Assembly (NCBI GenBank): GCA_016706685.1
Contig: JADJJE010000051.1
Location: 62,001 to 126,000 of the forward strand
Source: Sandaracinaceae bacterium
Lineage (GTDB): Bacteria > Myxococcota_A > Polyangia > Polyangiales > Houyiibacteriaceae
Reading direction: 5' to 3'
DNA length: 64,000 nucleotides
Shown: positions 26,501 to 35,744 of the stretch, one piece after another
Layout: the number at the start of each line of letters is the position of its first letter
Position numbering within the stretch: the first letter of the stretch is position 1
Notes under the pieces: generated by a model
Database searches by the model: none
Seen by the model: the letters and a program-made list of their open reading frames with translations, nothing else
What the model was told of the DNA's origin: nothing
Made by a program: the position numbers and the translations under genes

Positions 26501-27832
26501 TTCTGCTCCGACGAGCGCGTGGGCACGCTGGGCTGGTGTCACCGCTTCGACGAAGGCGACAGCTACCGCGCCGTGGTGCGCAACGTGGCCGAGCAGTACG
26601 AGCGCGAGTACCTCTTCACCAACTTCCGCCGCTACCGCGCCGACTTCCGCGTGGGCAGCTACGTCTTCGATCGCCTGGTGGGCCGGCACTTCACCATCCT
26701 CCAGGACGTCTTCCAGAACCTGCTGTACCGCTACACCAGCGAGCCCGAGTTCCGCAGCGAGCAGGGCGCCTTCGGCTTCTACGACCAGTTCATGGCCACG
26801 GCCGACTCGCTCAACTTCTATGCGCGCGTGCTGTCCCAGCCCGACATCGGCAGCTACGAGTTCGAGGACACCACGTTGAGCTACCGGCGCGTGAGCGCGA
26901 ACCCCAACGTTGCGGGCGCCGACCTGCGGGTGGACCTGGGCCTCGGCCGCCACCTGAGCTCCAGCTACCAGCGGGGCCTCACGGGCATCACGCGGCTCGA
27001 GCGCATCGGGAGCTTCTACGACAAGTGGTACGCGATGCAGATGCTCACGCAGCGCGGCTGGACCGCGGGCTACGGCACCGACGTGCCCTTCTGGACCAAC
27101 TGGTACGACTTGTTCCCGCTGGAGATGCAGCAGATCCTGCAAGGGCTCATCCAGGACCAGCCGGGCACGCTGGCCCCGCGCCTGGCCTGCACCAGCCAGA
27201 ACGGGCGCCAGTGCAACGGCCCACGCATGCTGTACATGGACCTCTACCGCGGGGACTGCAGCAGCGCCGCCACCTGCCGGCCCGACCCGGTGAGCGAGAC
27301 CTACGACGGCTTCGCCTACGTGAACGGCGGCAGCTCGATCACGCTGCAATTCCTGGCGGCGGTCTTCGCGCTCACCGACCTGCCGGTGTTCTTCGACACC
27401 AGCTTCCTCAGCCAGATGTTCCTGTGCGTGGAGGGCCAGGGCGACTGCACCACGCCGAGCCCCGCGGCCGTCGAGGGCACCGACTACGCGCGCTACACCT
27501 CGCTACGGCTCAACAAGTCGTTCCTCGCGTTCCAGGTGTCGCCCGGCAGCACGGTCATCAACCAGACCAGCATCGCGTTCTCCATGGTGTCCGAGGCGCG
27601 CGACGCCAGCATCGTGCTCGAGCTGCTGAACAAGCTCGCGGACGGGGACACACTCACCATCGCCGAGCTGCAGCTGCTGGCCGACCTCGAGTACCTGCCG
27701 CCCACCACGGTGGCGGCGCTCAACACCGAGATCGCGCGCTTCGAGGGGCGCCTGGCCGACCTCGAGTCCTTCTTCTTCCAGCTGATCCAGCTCGAGCGCG
27801 AGCTGGGCGTCAGCAGCTACCCGGGGTTCTGA
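23504..27832 (+). CDS. Giant lipoprotein with metzincin zinc motif, paralogue 1
   Basis: A 1442-residue exported protein. The signal ends LQAC, with the lipidated Cys at residue 26. A full metzincin site HELGHCLGLRH occupies residues 784-794, and SSVMEYTA at about 862-868 is a good Met-turn. This makes a zinc endopeptidase likely, probably related to the DUF4953/DUF5117-type bacterial metalloproteases. About 750 residues precede the protease domain. They open with INRVGTNVVDKGVFEGSWYF in outline and are shared with the next gene. A further 550 residues follow it and are rich in Cys pairs. It sits 2 nt after the FAD-domain gene and is followed directly by its paralogue. Substrate unknown. Confidence 0.75.
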   Translation: MRRSSALPRLLLVLLSALGTANLQACAETPPINRVGTNVVDKGVFEGSWYFSRTVVGVDYEGGGLGTFPGDSAIDYAGSDLAAMPRIRWVIDESLLVAYRDYELLEGGNPVGGPSAEADFGQPVAAYRIEKHFDIRRAYNPSTGEEQNVIEENDTDRPWSERQYMRVDWSKNLLTGYYAQSASLAELLGLFERQSADLFVQAGSRFPDAFLPRFSVMACDGRDDDDPACTAEHRPHADDYPRDQLYHFSFVTQDLMSPGDVEDLFTDATVNWCTSAYVDAPTCTTTAVYVRNAFLRVSDTRQYEPQQWSDRRFERAGFFRLERPTLDRSTAPDDPALGESDFRNHNINRLNLWRRTRDADGRLLPYAQREVRPVVYHTSPELPAHLVEPSFELVGRWNESFMGMVRHLREEPEALYPEVSCQRLDPDVYCYCVTDPEDATLLNPTCPGRYDPFETPAQARARGAVNPYDCHVELPPRVQPNLDDPSLGNADFFGWFGARQVGSECVLQLEVNTCNERSIAENGGTTEGLACQERGDMRYRFLSYVDQPGTPFLGIATLRGDPVTGELLVGDANVGGPALDLYRTTALQTVDLVTGNITDARFTQGEDVRQYLENLGNVELPARPRVDFSVAAAAGTAAPADLAAVDNVMARFADRAAQLAGPGGRSQTFVDRRADLVGGESEALLTRNLEVLMMSGADVLPPGVTPEDLSEAQLDRVSPLRSTAHEQLRRHRELENAASSHNVMLPNSYVDTSVTEFALRHRNWPRARLEIAVNRLLYYQTMLHELGHCLGLRHDFGASADTGNYDDAYYQIAARTPLPSPEAFDLDGTLGLAPNEQLAFENALDLVMSRRELAGIDRFMDSSVMEYTAQWYERTDTTIGRYDHAALHLGYGDLVEIYANDAGRPVTSLTPVNTARVWAQWYEGGEPCESDADCPYSTTGESAALLRDVNRASGATQRCVAHPNGEAAFGRICSAFEDDLLDATLAAGPTAPFAPVDYRFCSDERVGTLGWCHRFDEGDSYRAVVRNVAEQYEREYLFTNFRRYRADFRVGSYVFDRLVGRHFTILQDVFQNLLYRYTSEPEFRSEQGAFGFYDQFMATADSLNFYARVLSQPDIGSYEFEDTTLSYRRVSANPNVAGADLRVDLGLGRHLSSSYQRGLTGITRLERIGSFYDKWYAMQMLTQRGWTAGYGTDVPFWTNWYDLFPLEMQQILQGLIQDQPGTLAPRLACTSQNGRQCNGPRMLYMDLYRGDCSSAATCRPDPVSETYDGFAYVNGGSSITLQFLAAVFALTDLPVFFDTSFLSQMFLCVEGQGDCTTPSPAAVEGTDYARYTSLRLNKSFLAFQVSPGSTVINQTSIAFSMVSEARDASIVLELLNKLADGDTLTIAELQLLADLEYLPPTTVAALNTEIARFEGRLADLESFFFQLIQLERELGVSSYPGF

Positions 27833-30800
27833 GTGGACCGTCGCCGCTTCGCACACACCGCGCTCGTGTTGGCCGCTCTGCTGAGTGCGCTGGCCCTCGT
27901 GGGCTGCGGCCGCCCTGACACGGTGAACCGCGTGCAGCCCAACTTCGTGGACAAGGGCCTGTTCGAGGGCGAGTGGTGGATGACCCAGACCGCCATCGAC
28001 GTGGGCGCCGACGTGGGTGGCGTGACGTGGTCGGGGGACTCGGGCTTCGCGGACCTGGGGCTCGACGCGGGTGAGTCTCCGTCGCTCGCGCGCATCCGCT
28101 GGGTCATCGACGAGGACACGCTCTTCGCGTTCCGCGCCTACGAGCTGGTGCGCGGCAGCAACACGGGCGGCGACGCCGACGACTACCGCGGGCAGCCCAT
28201 CGCGGCCTACCGCATCGAGTCGCACTTCGACATCCGGCGCGAGTACAACTCCGTCACGGGGGAGCCGCTCAACGTGATCGTGGAGAACACGGACGACCAG
28301 CGCTGGTTCGACCAGCCGTACATGCGCGTGGACTGGTCGCGGAACCTGATCCGCTCGTTCTACTTCGCGAGCGAGCAGCCCGCCTTCGGCACGCACACGC
28401 TCGAGAGCGCCGGCATCGACGTGCAGGACGGCAGCGAGGGCTTCCCGCGCAGCTATGCACCGCAGTTCGTGACGGTGGGCAGCGACCCGGGCTACCGCTT
28501 CGCGCACGAGTGGCCCGCCGGGAGCGAGGACGTCACGCACTACTTCAGCTTCGTGACGGTCATGAACCTGACGCCCGGGAGCGCCTGCCTCGACAGCAAC
28601 AACGTGCCCTGCAGCGTGCTGCGCGTGCCCTACCGCACCGCGTTCCTGCGCGTGCCGCCGCAACACGAGTACGCCGTGGCGGCGCAGGCCCACCCCGAGT
28701 TCGACCGCTTCGGGACCTTCCGCTCCATGCAGCGCACGTATGCGCGCGGCAGCCTCCCGCGCGAGACGCTGGGTGACTTCTGCGCCAGCAACGCGGACTG
28801 CGGCGCCGGGGGCTTCTGCGACACGGAGGCGCAGGTGTGCACCGGCGGCATCACCCCGGCCTACGGCGAGACCGACTTCCTCACGTTCTACCGCCCACGC
28901 CACAACTTCTACCGCGACCCGCTGGGCGACCAGGAGTGCGTGGCCGACTGGCAGTGCGACGGCCGCTACCCGAGCGCCCCCGGCGTGCCCGGCAGCGTGT
29001 GTGACCGCGCCGCGCGGCGCTGCTCGCGGCCCGTGGTGGAGCGCGAGACCCAGCAGGTGACCTACCACCTGAACGCGGGCTTCCCGAAGCACCTGGTGGG
29101 CGCGGCCTTCGAGGTGGTGGGCAACTGGAACGAAGCGCTGATGCGCGGGCAGCGCACTGCCGTGAGCGCGGCCTTGCCCGACTACGCCGCCGTGGACGAG
29201 GCCTGTCAGGAGAGCGACCCCACGCGCTACTGCTTCTGCGGGTCGGCCGAGGAGCGCGACGGAACGTGCCCGGGGCGCTACGACCCGTTCGTGAGCCCCG
29301 ACGCCTACGCGGCGCGCGGCGTGAGCGACCCGTACCGCTGCCACGTGGAGAACGCGGAGTGGACCGAGCCGAGCGCGCCCACGAGCTACGACGCGTACCC
29401 GCTGCCCGAGGCCTACCGCTTCCGCTTCGTGGGCGACGAGTGCCTCTTGGTGCTGGCCACCAACGGCTGCGACTGGGAGCGCACCGACGCGCGCGTGGCT
29501 TGTGAAGACGTGCTGGACGCGGAGGGCGAGCCCGTGCCGTGGCAGCCCCTCGGCGACCTGCGCTACCAGTTCTTCAACTACGTGGACCAGGTGAACACGC
29601 CATTTGGCGGCGTGGCGGCGCCGCTCGCAGACCCCACCACGGGCGAGCTGATCAGCGCCAACGCGAGCTTCTCGGCCGCGGGGGTGGAGGCGGCCGCCAC
29701 CACCGCCATCGAGCTGTTCCCGGCGCTGCGCTGCGCCGCGCCCGCGGGCTGCGAGCCGGGCGAAGAGGGCGCCGAGGAGCGCTACCTCACCGGCGAGAAC
29801 CTGCGCGGCTACTTCGCGCGCCTGGGCCGCATCCGTCATCCCGTGAGCGTGGCCTCGTCGGCGGGCGACGGCTTCACGGTGGACGACCCGTCACGCCCCG
29901 CGCTGCCGTGGGCGGGCCTCCCGGTGGACGCGCTGGCCGCCGTGCAGGGCGCCGTCGCGCGCGTGGAGCAGCGCGTGGACCGCCTGCGCGGCACCGATGG
30001 ACGCACGCAGGTGCGCAGCGACCGCCTGCGCTCGCTGGCCGGCACGCGCTTCGAGAGCGGCATCCTCGGGGCTCTCGGCAGCAGCGGCGTGGACGCGCTC
30101 CAGCGCGCCTTCGACCTGGGCACGCTGTCGCCCACGGGCACCACGGGCCCCACCGACGCCACGCCAGCCGACGTGCTGGACCCCGCCGTGCTGAACGCGC
30201 TGAGCCCGTTCCGGGGCCACGGGCCCGATGTCTTCGCGCCCGAAGAGGCCTATCTGCGGCAGCTGGAGCGGCACCACATGTGCCCCGTGAACGCCGCGCT
30301 CTTGCGCTCGCGCTACTGGGAGTACTGGGCCGAGGCCTTCCGGGGGCGCAGCACCGCCGAGGCGTCCATCCGCATGCAGCAGCTCTACGCGCGCATGGTG
30401 CAGCACCACGAGCTGGGCCACAGCCTGGGCCTGCGGCACAACTTCGCGGCCAGCCTCGACCGCGACCACTACGGCGACGGCTGGTTCCGGGTGGCCTTCG
30501 GCGACGACGCCACCAGCGGCGACGAGCTCTTGCTGCCGCGCTACGCGGACTTCGACGCCACCGGCAACGGCGGCGACGGAGACGGCTTCGTAGGCCCGGG
30601 CGAAGTGGAGCGCTACCTCGCCGAGCTGCGCCGCGTGCGCAACGAGCGAGCGGCACGCGGGGCCCACAACCACAGCAGCAGCTCCACCATGGACTACAGC
30701 GGCGACACGGGTGACGCGCAGGGCCTCGGGCGCTACGACGTGGCGGCCGTGGTGTGGAACTACTTCGACATGGTGGAGGGCTTCGTGGGCGACGCCGAGG

Positions 30801-32458
30801 TGTCGGCGAACGACTCGTCCGACCGCTTGCGGCGCAGCGACGTGACCCCGCGCGTGTGGTTCCGCAGCTACGCCGGCGGCGACGCCTGCCGCGTGGACGG
30901 AGACTGCCCCGCGTCGGCCGAGAGCAGCGCGCTGGGCGACCAGCCCATCACGCAGCGCTGCGTGCGCAACACCCGCGAGGTGCCGCTGCAGCTGCCGTGC
31001 GCCGGCGCCACGGCCTGCGTGTGCTCGAGCTTCGACGCCGACTTCCAGGACTACGTGGACGGTGCAGCGTACGACTCGGACGAAGACGGAGACGGCGAGC
31101 CCGACTTCACGCCGGTGCGCTACCTGTTCTGCGCCGACGAGCGCACCGACGACATCAGCTGGTGCACGCGCTACGACGCGGGCGAGTCGTTCCAGGAGAG
31201 CATCGACCACGCGCGGCGCAGCTGGCTCGAGAGCTACGGGCCCACCTACTACCGTCGCTTCCGGCGCGGGGGAGCGCGCTCCGGAGGCGCCACCGGCGCC
31301 ATCATCGACGCCGCCAAGATCTACCAGCACCTCTTCTTCCGCCTCAACTTCGAGCCGGGCTTCCGCAGCAACAGCGGACCGCTGGGCCTCGAGGACCAGT
31401 TCTACGCGTCGGTGGACGCCATGAACTGGTTCACCGAGCTGGTGAACTTGCCGGACGTGGGCAGCTACGCGCTCGACCCGGACACACAGACCTACGCGCG
31501 CATCGCGAGCGAGCCGGACGCGCCGGGCGCCGACTTCAGCCTGCTGCCCGGCCAGGGCTTCGGCGTCTACACCGAGTTCCAAGAAGGCTACTTCGGCTTC
31601 TTCCGGCCGGAGCGCGCCGGGGTGCTGGTGGACAAGTTCGTGGCGCTCGAGGCGCTGGCGCAGCGCGACTGGGGCCTGAGCTTCGACCCCGACGAGCGCT
31701 ACTTCATCAACTTCTTCGACCTGTTCCCGGTGGAGATGACCGAGCTCTTCGGCGGCCTGGTCATCGACGACCCGCGCTGGTTCGCGCCGCGCGTGAGCTT
31801 CGACGCCGGCGAGCCCGTGATCGAGAACCTGAGCTGGTACCGCGGGACGGTGCTGGGGGACTGCAGCCCGTCCACGGGCACCGCGTTGCTGTGCCGAGCC
31901 AGCCAAGAGGTCACCTACCCCACGCCGCCGCTCGAGGGCACCAGCAACCTCTTGCTGCGCAGCTGGGCGGCCATCCTCGCGCTCTCGCAGTTCCCGGTGT
32001 TCTTCGACACCACCTTCGAGCAGCGCCTGCAGATCTTCCGCGTGGGCAGCGGCGTGGGCTTCACCATCCCGAACGTGCAGCAGGACAGCAGCACCACCTG
32101 CGCGCTGGGTGCCGCCGTGCCGGGCTCCGCCCACGTGGTGGTGGACGCCGTGCCCATGGACGGCTGCGACACGCCCGAGGACGCCGACTACGTCATCTTC
32201 GACTCGCGCCGGCTGCGTGTGCGCTACGTGGCGGTCAAGGTCCGTCCGCTCACGTCCTACAACCTCGAGGAGGAGCAGCTGGGCTTCCAGTTGCTGCTGC
32301 GCGCCATCGAAGCCCAGGAGCGGGTCATCGCGCTCGAGGCCATGGGTCCCAGCACGGAGCTCACGCGGGCGCGCCAGGCGCTCGAGGCCGAGGAGAGCTT
32401 CCTCCAGTATCTGATCGACCTGCAGGGGCGCTATGGCATCAGCAACACCTTCTTCTGA
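27833..32458 (+). CDS. Giant lipoprotein with metzincin zinc motif, paralogue 2
   Basis: A 1541-residue protein beginning with a GTG immediately after the stop of paralogue 1. The lipobox is ALVGC (Cys25). The zinc motif HELGHSLGLRH is at 859-869, and the Met-turn STMDYSG has its Met at 953. It shares the domain order of its neighbour, including the opening NRVQPNFVDKGLFEGEW, the phrase AAYRIESHFDIRREYNS, CPGRYDPF repeats and a C-terminal EVTYPTPP/FFDTTFEQ region. It also carries extra Cys-rich inserts (about 315-345) resembling small disulfide loops. The pair arose by tandem duplication and has diverged widely, so both are probably functional with different targets. Confidence 0.75.
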   Translation: MDRRRFAHTALVLAALLSALALVGCGRPDTVNRVQPNFVDKGLFEGEWWMTQTAIDVGADVGGVTWSGDSGFADLGLDAGESPSLARIRWVIDEDTLFAFRAYELVRGSNTGGDADDYRGQPIAAYRIESHFDIRREYNSVTGEPLNVIVENTDDQRWFDQPYMRVDWSRNLIRSFYFASEQPAFGTHTLESAGIDVQDGSEGFPRSYAPQFVTVGSDPGYRFAHEWPAGSEDVTHYFSFVTVMNLTPGSACLDSNNVPCSVLRVPYRTAFLRVPPQHEYAVAAQAHPEFDRFGTFRSMQRTYARGSLPRETLGDFCASNADCGAGGFCDTEAQVCTGGITPAYGETDFLTFYRPRHNFYRDPLGDQECVADWQCDGRYPSAPGVPGSVCDRAARRCSRPVVERETQQVTYHLNAGFPKHLVGAAFEVVGNWNEALMRGQRTAVSAALPDYAAVDEACQESDPTRYCFCGSAEERDGTCPGRYDPFVSPDAYAARGVSDPYRCHVENAEWTEPSAPTSYDAYPLPEAYRFRFVGDECLLVLATNGCDWERTDARVACEDVLDAEGEPVPWQPLGDLRYQFFNYVDQVNTPFGGVAAPLADPTTGELISANASFSAAGVEAAATTAIELFPALRCAAPAGCEPGEEGAEERYLTGENLRGYFARLGRIRHPVSVASSAGDGFTVDDPSRPALPWAGLPVDALAAVQGAVARVEQRVDRLRGTDGRTQVRSDRLRSLAGTRFESGILGALGSSGVDALQRAFDLGTLSPTGTTGPTDATPADVLDPAVLNALSPFRGHGPDVFAPEEAYLRQLERHHMCPVNAALLRSRYWEYWAEAFRGRSTAEASIRMQQLYARMVQHHELGHSLGLRHNFAASLDRDHYGDGWFRVAFGDDATSGDELLLPRYADFDATGNGGDGDGFVGPGEVERYLAELRRVRNERAARGAHNHSSSSTMDYSGDTGDAQGLGRYDVAAVVWNYFDMVEGFVGDAEVSANDSSDRLRRSDVTPRVWFRSYAGGDACRVDGDCPASAESSALGDQPITQRCVRNTREVPLQLPCAGATACVCSSFDADFQDYVDGAAYDSDEDGDGEPDFTPVRYLFCADERTDDISWCTRYDAGESFQESIDHARRSWLESYGPTYYRRFRRGGARSGGATGAIIDAAKIYQHLFFRLNFEPGFRSNSGPLGLEDQFYASVDAMNWFTELVNLPDVGSYALDPDTQTYARIASEPDAPGADFSLLPGQGFGVYTEFQEGYFGFFRPERAGVLVDKFVALEALAQRDWGLSFDPDERYFINFFDLFPVEMTELFGGLVIDDPRWFAPRVSFDAGEPVIENLSWYRGTVLGDCSPSTGTALLCRASQEVTYPTPPLEGTSNLLLRSWAAILALSQFPVFFDTTFEQRLQIFRVGSGVGFTIPNVQQDSSTTCALGAAVPGSAHVVVDAVPMDGCDTPEDADYVIFDSRRLRVRYVAVKVRPLTSYNLEEEQLGFQLLLRAIEAQERVIALEAMGPSTELTRARQALEAEESFLQYLIDLQGRYGISNTFF

Positions 32459-33581
32459 CGCGCGCTACGACGTGTGGCTGCTGCGGGTCGACGACCCGGC
32501 CGGCGCGATGGACGCGCTCAGCGTGGCGCTGGCAGACCGGGTGCGCGCGCGCGAGGCGGTGATGTCCACACCCGCCATGCTGGTGCATGGCGCCACCGCC
32601 TCCGAGGTGGAGGCGCTGCGCGCGCAGCTCGCGCCGCACGGGGTCATGCTGGACGGGCGGCCTTCGCGGCGGGCGGCGGTGGCGGCCAACGTTCCCAGCA
32701 GCTCCGCGTCGCTAGCCTCCGGGGCTACCGCCTTGCCGTTCGCCACCGCCGGTGCAGCCCTCGCGAGCGACGCCGAGCTCGGCGTGGCCAAGGTGTCCTA
32801 CCACGCGGCGCTCGTGGCCGCGCCCGCCTACGTGCTGCAGCCCACGGCGCTCTTGGCCATCGCGGTGCTCACGGTGCTCACGGTGGCGTCGTCGTTCGGC
32901 GCGCTGACCGGGTCCATCATGGTGGCGCTCGGCGCGCCGCTCGCGGTCTCCGGCCTGCGCTTCAGCGTGTTCGCGCTGATCGTGCGGCGCAGCCGAGCCG
33001 GGCAGACCGACCTGCGCCTCGGGGACGACGAGCAAGACCCCTTCGGGCTGCTGTTCGCGGGCGTGCGCTTCGTCTTCGTGACGCTCGCGGCGTTCGCGCC
33101 CTTCCTGCTGGTCAGCTGGTCGGCCATGCCCCAGGTGGTGGGCTACCTGCTGCCCTACGAGACGGGCGTGACCACCGCCGACTTCGTGCTGTCGGCGCTG
33201 CTGCTGTCGCTCACGTTCCTCTTCCCGCTGGTGGCGCTGCCCGGCGCCTACGCCGCCACGGCGCTCGGCACGGGTTGCTCGGGCGTGAACCCCATCGTCG
33301 GCTTGATCGTGGCGCGGCGCATCCCCGGGCCCTACTTCCTGACGCTGGGCTACCTGACGGCCTTCTGGTTCGCGAGCGCCGCGCTCATGAGCGGCGGCAT
33401 GCTGGCCGTCTTCTCGAGCGCCGCCGCCTCGGCCGCGGGCAAGGACGGGGTCGCCGGCGCGCTCGTGTCGCTGGTGCTGGTCACGGGGGTCATGACGGTG
33501 ATGGACGTGACCTCCACGCTCATCTCGGCGCGCGTGCTGGGCCTCTTGACGTTCCACTACCGCGAGGAGCTCGGGCTGTGA
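32433..33581 (+). CDS. Polytopic membrane protein with soluble N-terminal domain
   Basis: A 382-residue protein. Residues 1 to about 125 are soluble; the segment YDVWLLRVDDPAGAMDALSV through VMSTPAMLVHG weakly recalls the L7/L12 C-terminal-like fold found on some bacterial membrane proteins. From about 135 onward there are around six transmembrane helices with the phrases VALPGAYAATALGTGCSG and RRIPGPYFLTLGYLTAFWF. I cannot name the family. The ATG lies 26 bp inside the end of the preceding metzincin gene, so expression is coupled. It may help place or regulate the two lipoproteins, which is only inference from context. Confidence 0.6.
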   Translation: MASATPSSDARYDVWLLRVDDPAGAMDALSVALADRVRAREAVMSTPAMLVHGATASEVEALRAQLAPHGVMLDGRPSRRAAVAANVPSSSASLASGATALPFATAGAALASDAELGVAKVSYHAALVAAPAYVLQPTALLAIAVLTVLTVASSFGALTGSIMVALGAPLAVSGLRFSVFALIVRRSRAGQTDLRLGDDEQDPFGLLFAGVRFVFVTLAAFAPFLLVSWSAMPQVVGYLLPYETGVTTADFVLSALLLSLTFLFPLVALPGAYAATALGTGCSGVNPIVGLIVARRIPGPYFLTLGYLTAFWFASAALMSGGMLAVFSSAAASAAGKDGVAGALVSLVLVTGVMTVMDVTSTLISARVLGLLTFHYREELGL

Positions 33582-34213
33582 GCGATCCCTTCGACTACCG
33601 GGACCCAGCCGGGCTCGAGCTGGAGCTGGATCTCCCGGCCACACCCAGCCCGCGAGCCGCCGCCCGCCCTGCGCCACGGCCAGATGAGCTCCCCGGGTTG
33701 CCCGACGAATTCATGGAGCTGCCGGACGAGCTCACCGCGCCCTTTCCGGAGCCTGCCCCGGGACCGGTGGCCACCGAGGCGTGGTCGCTCGAGCTCGAGG
33801 ACATCGCCCCGCCCCCCGCGACGCCCTCCATCGCCACTTCGCCCCGCGCTGCACCCGCGGCTCGCGCGGCGGCCACGCTGGCCCTGCCGCAGCCCCCGCG
33901 GCCACTCGAACCGCCGCCCGCGCGCACGCTCGAGCTGCGCATCGCCCAGTCGGTGGACCGCATGTCTCCCTTCGCGCGCGGGGGCCTGCTGGCGTTCACC
34001 ATCGCCGCGATGCTGCTGCTCGCCACCACGGTGCTGATGGCCGGGGTGCGCAGCGCGCTCAGCACCATGGAGGAGCTGCGCCAGGCGGGCGCGGCCGCGG
34101 CCCCGGTCCCCGCTCCGGCTGCTGCGGGCGAGCGCCGCGACCCCTACGAGGCCTACCGCGTGGACGACGTGCTGGAGGTGGACGACGACGGGCGACACGT
34201 GCCGCCGCGCTGA
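33578..34213 (+). CDS. Single-span membrane protein with proline/acidic N-terminal tail
   Basis: A 211-residue protein starting at a GTG that overlaps the previous stop (GTGA). The first 130 residues are low-complexity, acidic and proline-rich. One helix spans about 134-156 (LLAFTIAAMLLLATTVLMAGV in outline). A short tail ends with an acidic stretch EVDDDG. No domain is recognised. As last gene of the coupled six-gene run it may be an accessory of the membrane protein before it. Confidence 0.55.
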   Translation: MSDPFDYRDPAGLELELDLPATPSPRAAARPAPRPDELPGLPDEFMELPDELTAPFPEPAPGPVATEAWSLELEDIAPPPATPSIATSPRAAPAARAAATLALPQPPRPLEPPPARTLELRIAQSVDRMSPFARGGLLAFTIAAMLLLATTVLMAGVRSALSTMEELRQAGAAAAPVPAPAAAGERRDPYEAYRVDDVLEVDDDGRHVPPR

Positions 34214-34243
34214 TCGAGCCGAGCGGCAGGCCCAGCCCGCGGC

Positions 34244-35713
34244 TCAGTACCACATGCCCGCGCCGATGCTGTAGCTCACGTAGTTGCGGGCGCCGTCGAA
34301 CGTGAACGACAAGCGGAAGTCGAACGGGTCCATCAGCCCGAAGGCGTCCCAGCGAAAGAGCCGCACGTCGCACCCGAACGTGGCGTGCAGGCGCGGCGCG
34401 AGCTCGTCGCTGCGGGCGGGCTCGAGATACAAGCCGCCGCGCACCTTGAGGCGGTTGGGCCACGGCTCGAGCTCGGTGCCCAGGCGGAACATGAACGACG
34501 CCGACTGCCGGCGGGTGCGGTGCTCTTGGTCGAAGAACGCGTCGAGCCCGATGGAGTCCGGCTTCGCTCTGCCGAGGAAGATGACGCTGGCCGTGAGCAG
34601 GTAGCGCTCGCGCGGCTCGTGGTCGGCCAGCCCGTGCAGGTGCCGCTCGAACGCGTCCTCGAGCTCGTCGATGCGGTCTTCGGCGGCGTCCAGCTCGGCC
34701 TCGCGGCGCTCGCGCTCGGCGGCACGGAATTCGGGGTCGCGCGCGCGCACGCGGAGACGCGGGCAGGAGAGGCCGCGCTCGGGCTCGGGCTGTTCGGCCG
34801 CGGCCAGCTCGCGGCGCACCTGCTCGAGCTCTCGCTCGCACTGCATCATCCGCAGCTCGCGCAGGATGGGGCCCTCCACGTCCTTCACTTCGAAGTTGCG
34901 CGCGTTCAGCCGGCGGGGCCCGAACTGATAGGCCGCCCCCAGGCGCAGCTCGAAGGGGTTGTGGAACCCACTCGGGCGAGGCACCTGCGGCTGCGTGCCG
35001 CCCATGGACGATGCGTCGGCGTCCACCCGCGAGTGCACCGGGGTGGCGATGGCCGCGCCCACGCGATACGGCCGGTCGGCGGGCATGTAGATGGCGCCCA
35101 CCTCCACGCCGAAGCCCACGAACGAGAAGAGGTCCAGCGTCAGCGTGTCGCCCATCTCCGTGGACGCGGAGAGCGTGGCCTGCAGCGTTCGGAGGCCTGC
35201 GCCCACCACCAGCTCTCCGTTCCTGAGCGACCACCCGCCGCCCACGTGCGAGCGCGTGGCCAACACCGAGACCGAACGCCCGTCGATCTGGGCGTTGTAC
35301 GTCTCGAGGTGGATGTAGCCGCCGATGCCCACCGGGCCGAACTGCAAGCGCAGGCCCACGTCGAGCGACAGCTGGCTGCTGACGGCCAGGCCCCCCTGGC
35401 CGCTGTTGAAGACGTCGTTGTCGCTGGTGCCGAACGAGATGCTGGGCGACAGCTCCCACTCGAAGAAGTGGTGCTCGCGCGCGTTGCGCACCGCGTACGC
35501 CGCGGGGTTGAAGGGCACGCCGTCGATGCCCTCGGCGAGAGCCACGAAGGCGCCGCCCATGCTGACCACGCGGCCCGAGCCGAGCACCGGGATCTCCACG
35601 AGGTCCAGCGAGTAGCCCTCGTCCACCAGCTGCGCGCGCGCCGCGGGCGGTGCCACGAGCGCGCCGAAGAGGCACAGGCCGGCGATCAGTCGCGTCGTCT
35701 TCTGCAACGGCAT
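34244..35713 (-). CDS. FadL/PorV-like outer-membrane beta-barrel with coiled-coil insert
   Basis: A 489-residue exported protein with a clear signal peptide (cleavage near ARAQ, residue 27). SMGGAFVALAEGIDGVPFNPAA is the hallmark, in outline, of FadL/UPF0164/PorV barrels. The barrel strands alternate throughout and the chain ends in a Tyr. Residues of about 276-359 do not fit a barrel: they form a highly charged helical stretch (MQCERELEQVRRELAAAEQ and later AAEDRIDELEDAFERHL), likely a coiled coil on one face of the barrel. Such barrels move hydrophobic substrates or act as secretion shuttles. TAGCCT on the minus strand (35731-35726) is a possible -10, 12 nt ahead of the ATG. Confidence 0.75.
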   Translation of the reverse strand: MPLQKTTRLIAGLCLFGALVAPPAARAQLVDEGYSLDLVEIPVLGSGRVVSMGGAFVALAEGIDGVPFNPAAYAVRNAREHHFFEWELSPSISFGTSDNDVFNSGQGGLAVSSQLSLDVGLRLQFGPVGIGGYIHLETYNAQIDGRSVSVLATRSHVGGGWSLRNGELVVGAGLRTLQATLSASTEMGDTLTLDLFSFVGFGVEVGAIYMPADRPYRVGAAIATPVHSRVDADASSMGGTQPQVPRPSGFHNPFELRLGAAYQFGPRRLNARNFEVKDVEGPILRELRMMQCERELEQVRRELAAAEQPEPERGLSCPRLRVRARDPEFRAAERERREAELDAAEDRIDELEDAFERHLHGLADHEPRERYLLTASVIFLGRAKPDSIGLDAFFDQEHRTRRQSASFMFRLGTELEPWPNRLKVRGGLYLEPARSDELAPRLHATFGCDVRLFRWDAFGLMDPFDFRLSFTFDGARNYVSYSIGAGMWY

Positions 35714-35744
35714 GGAACGGGGGCCAGGCTACCCGAAGTTGCGC

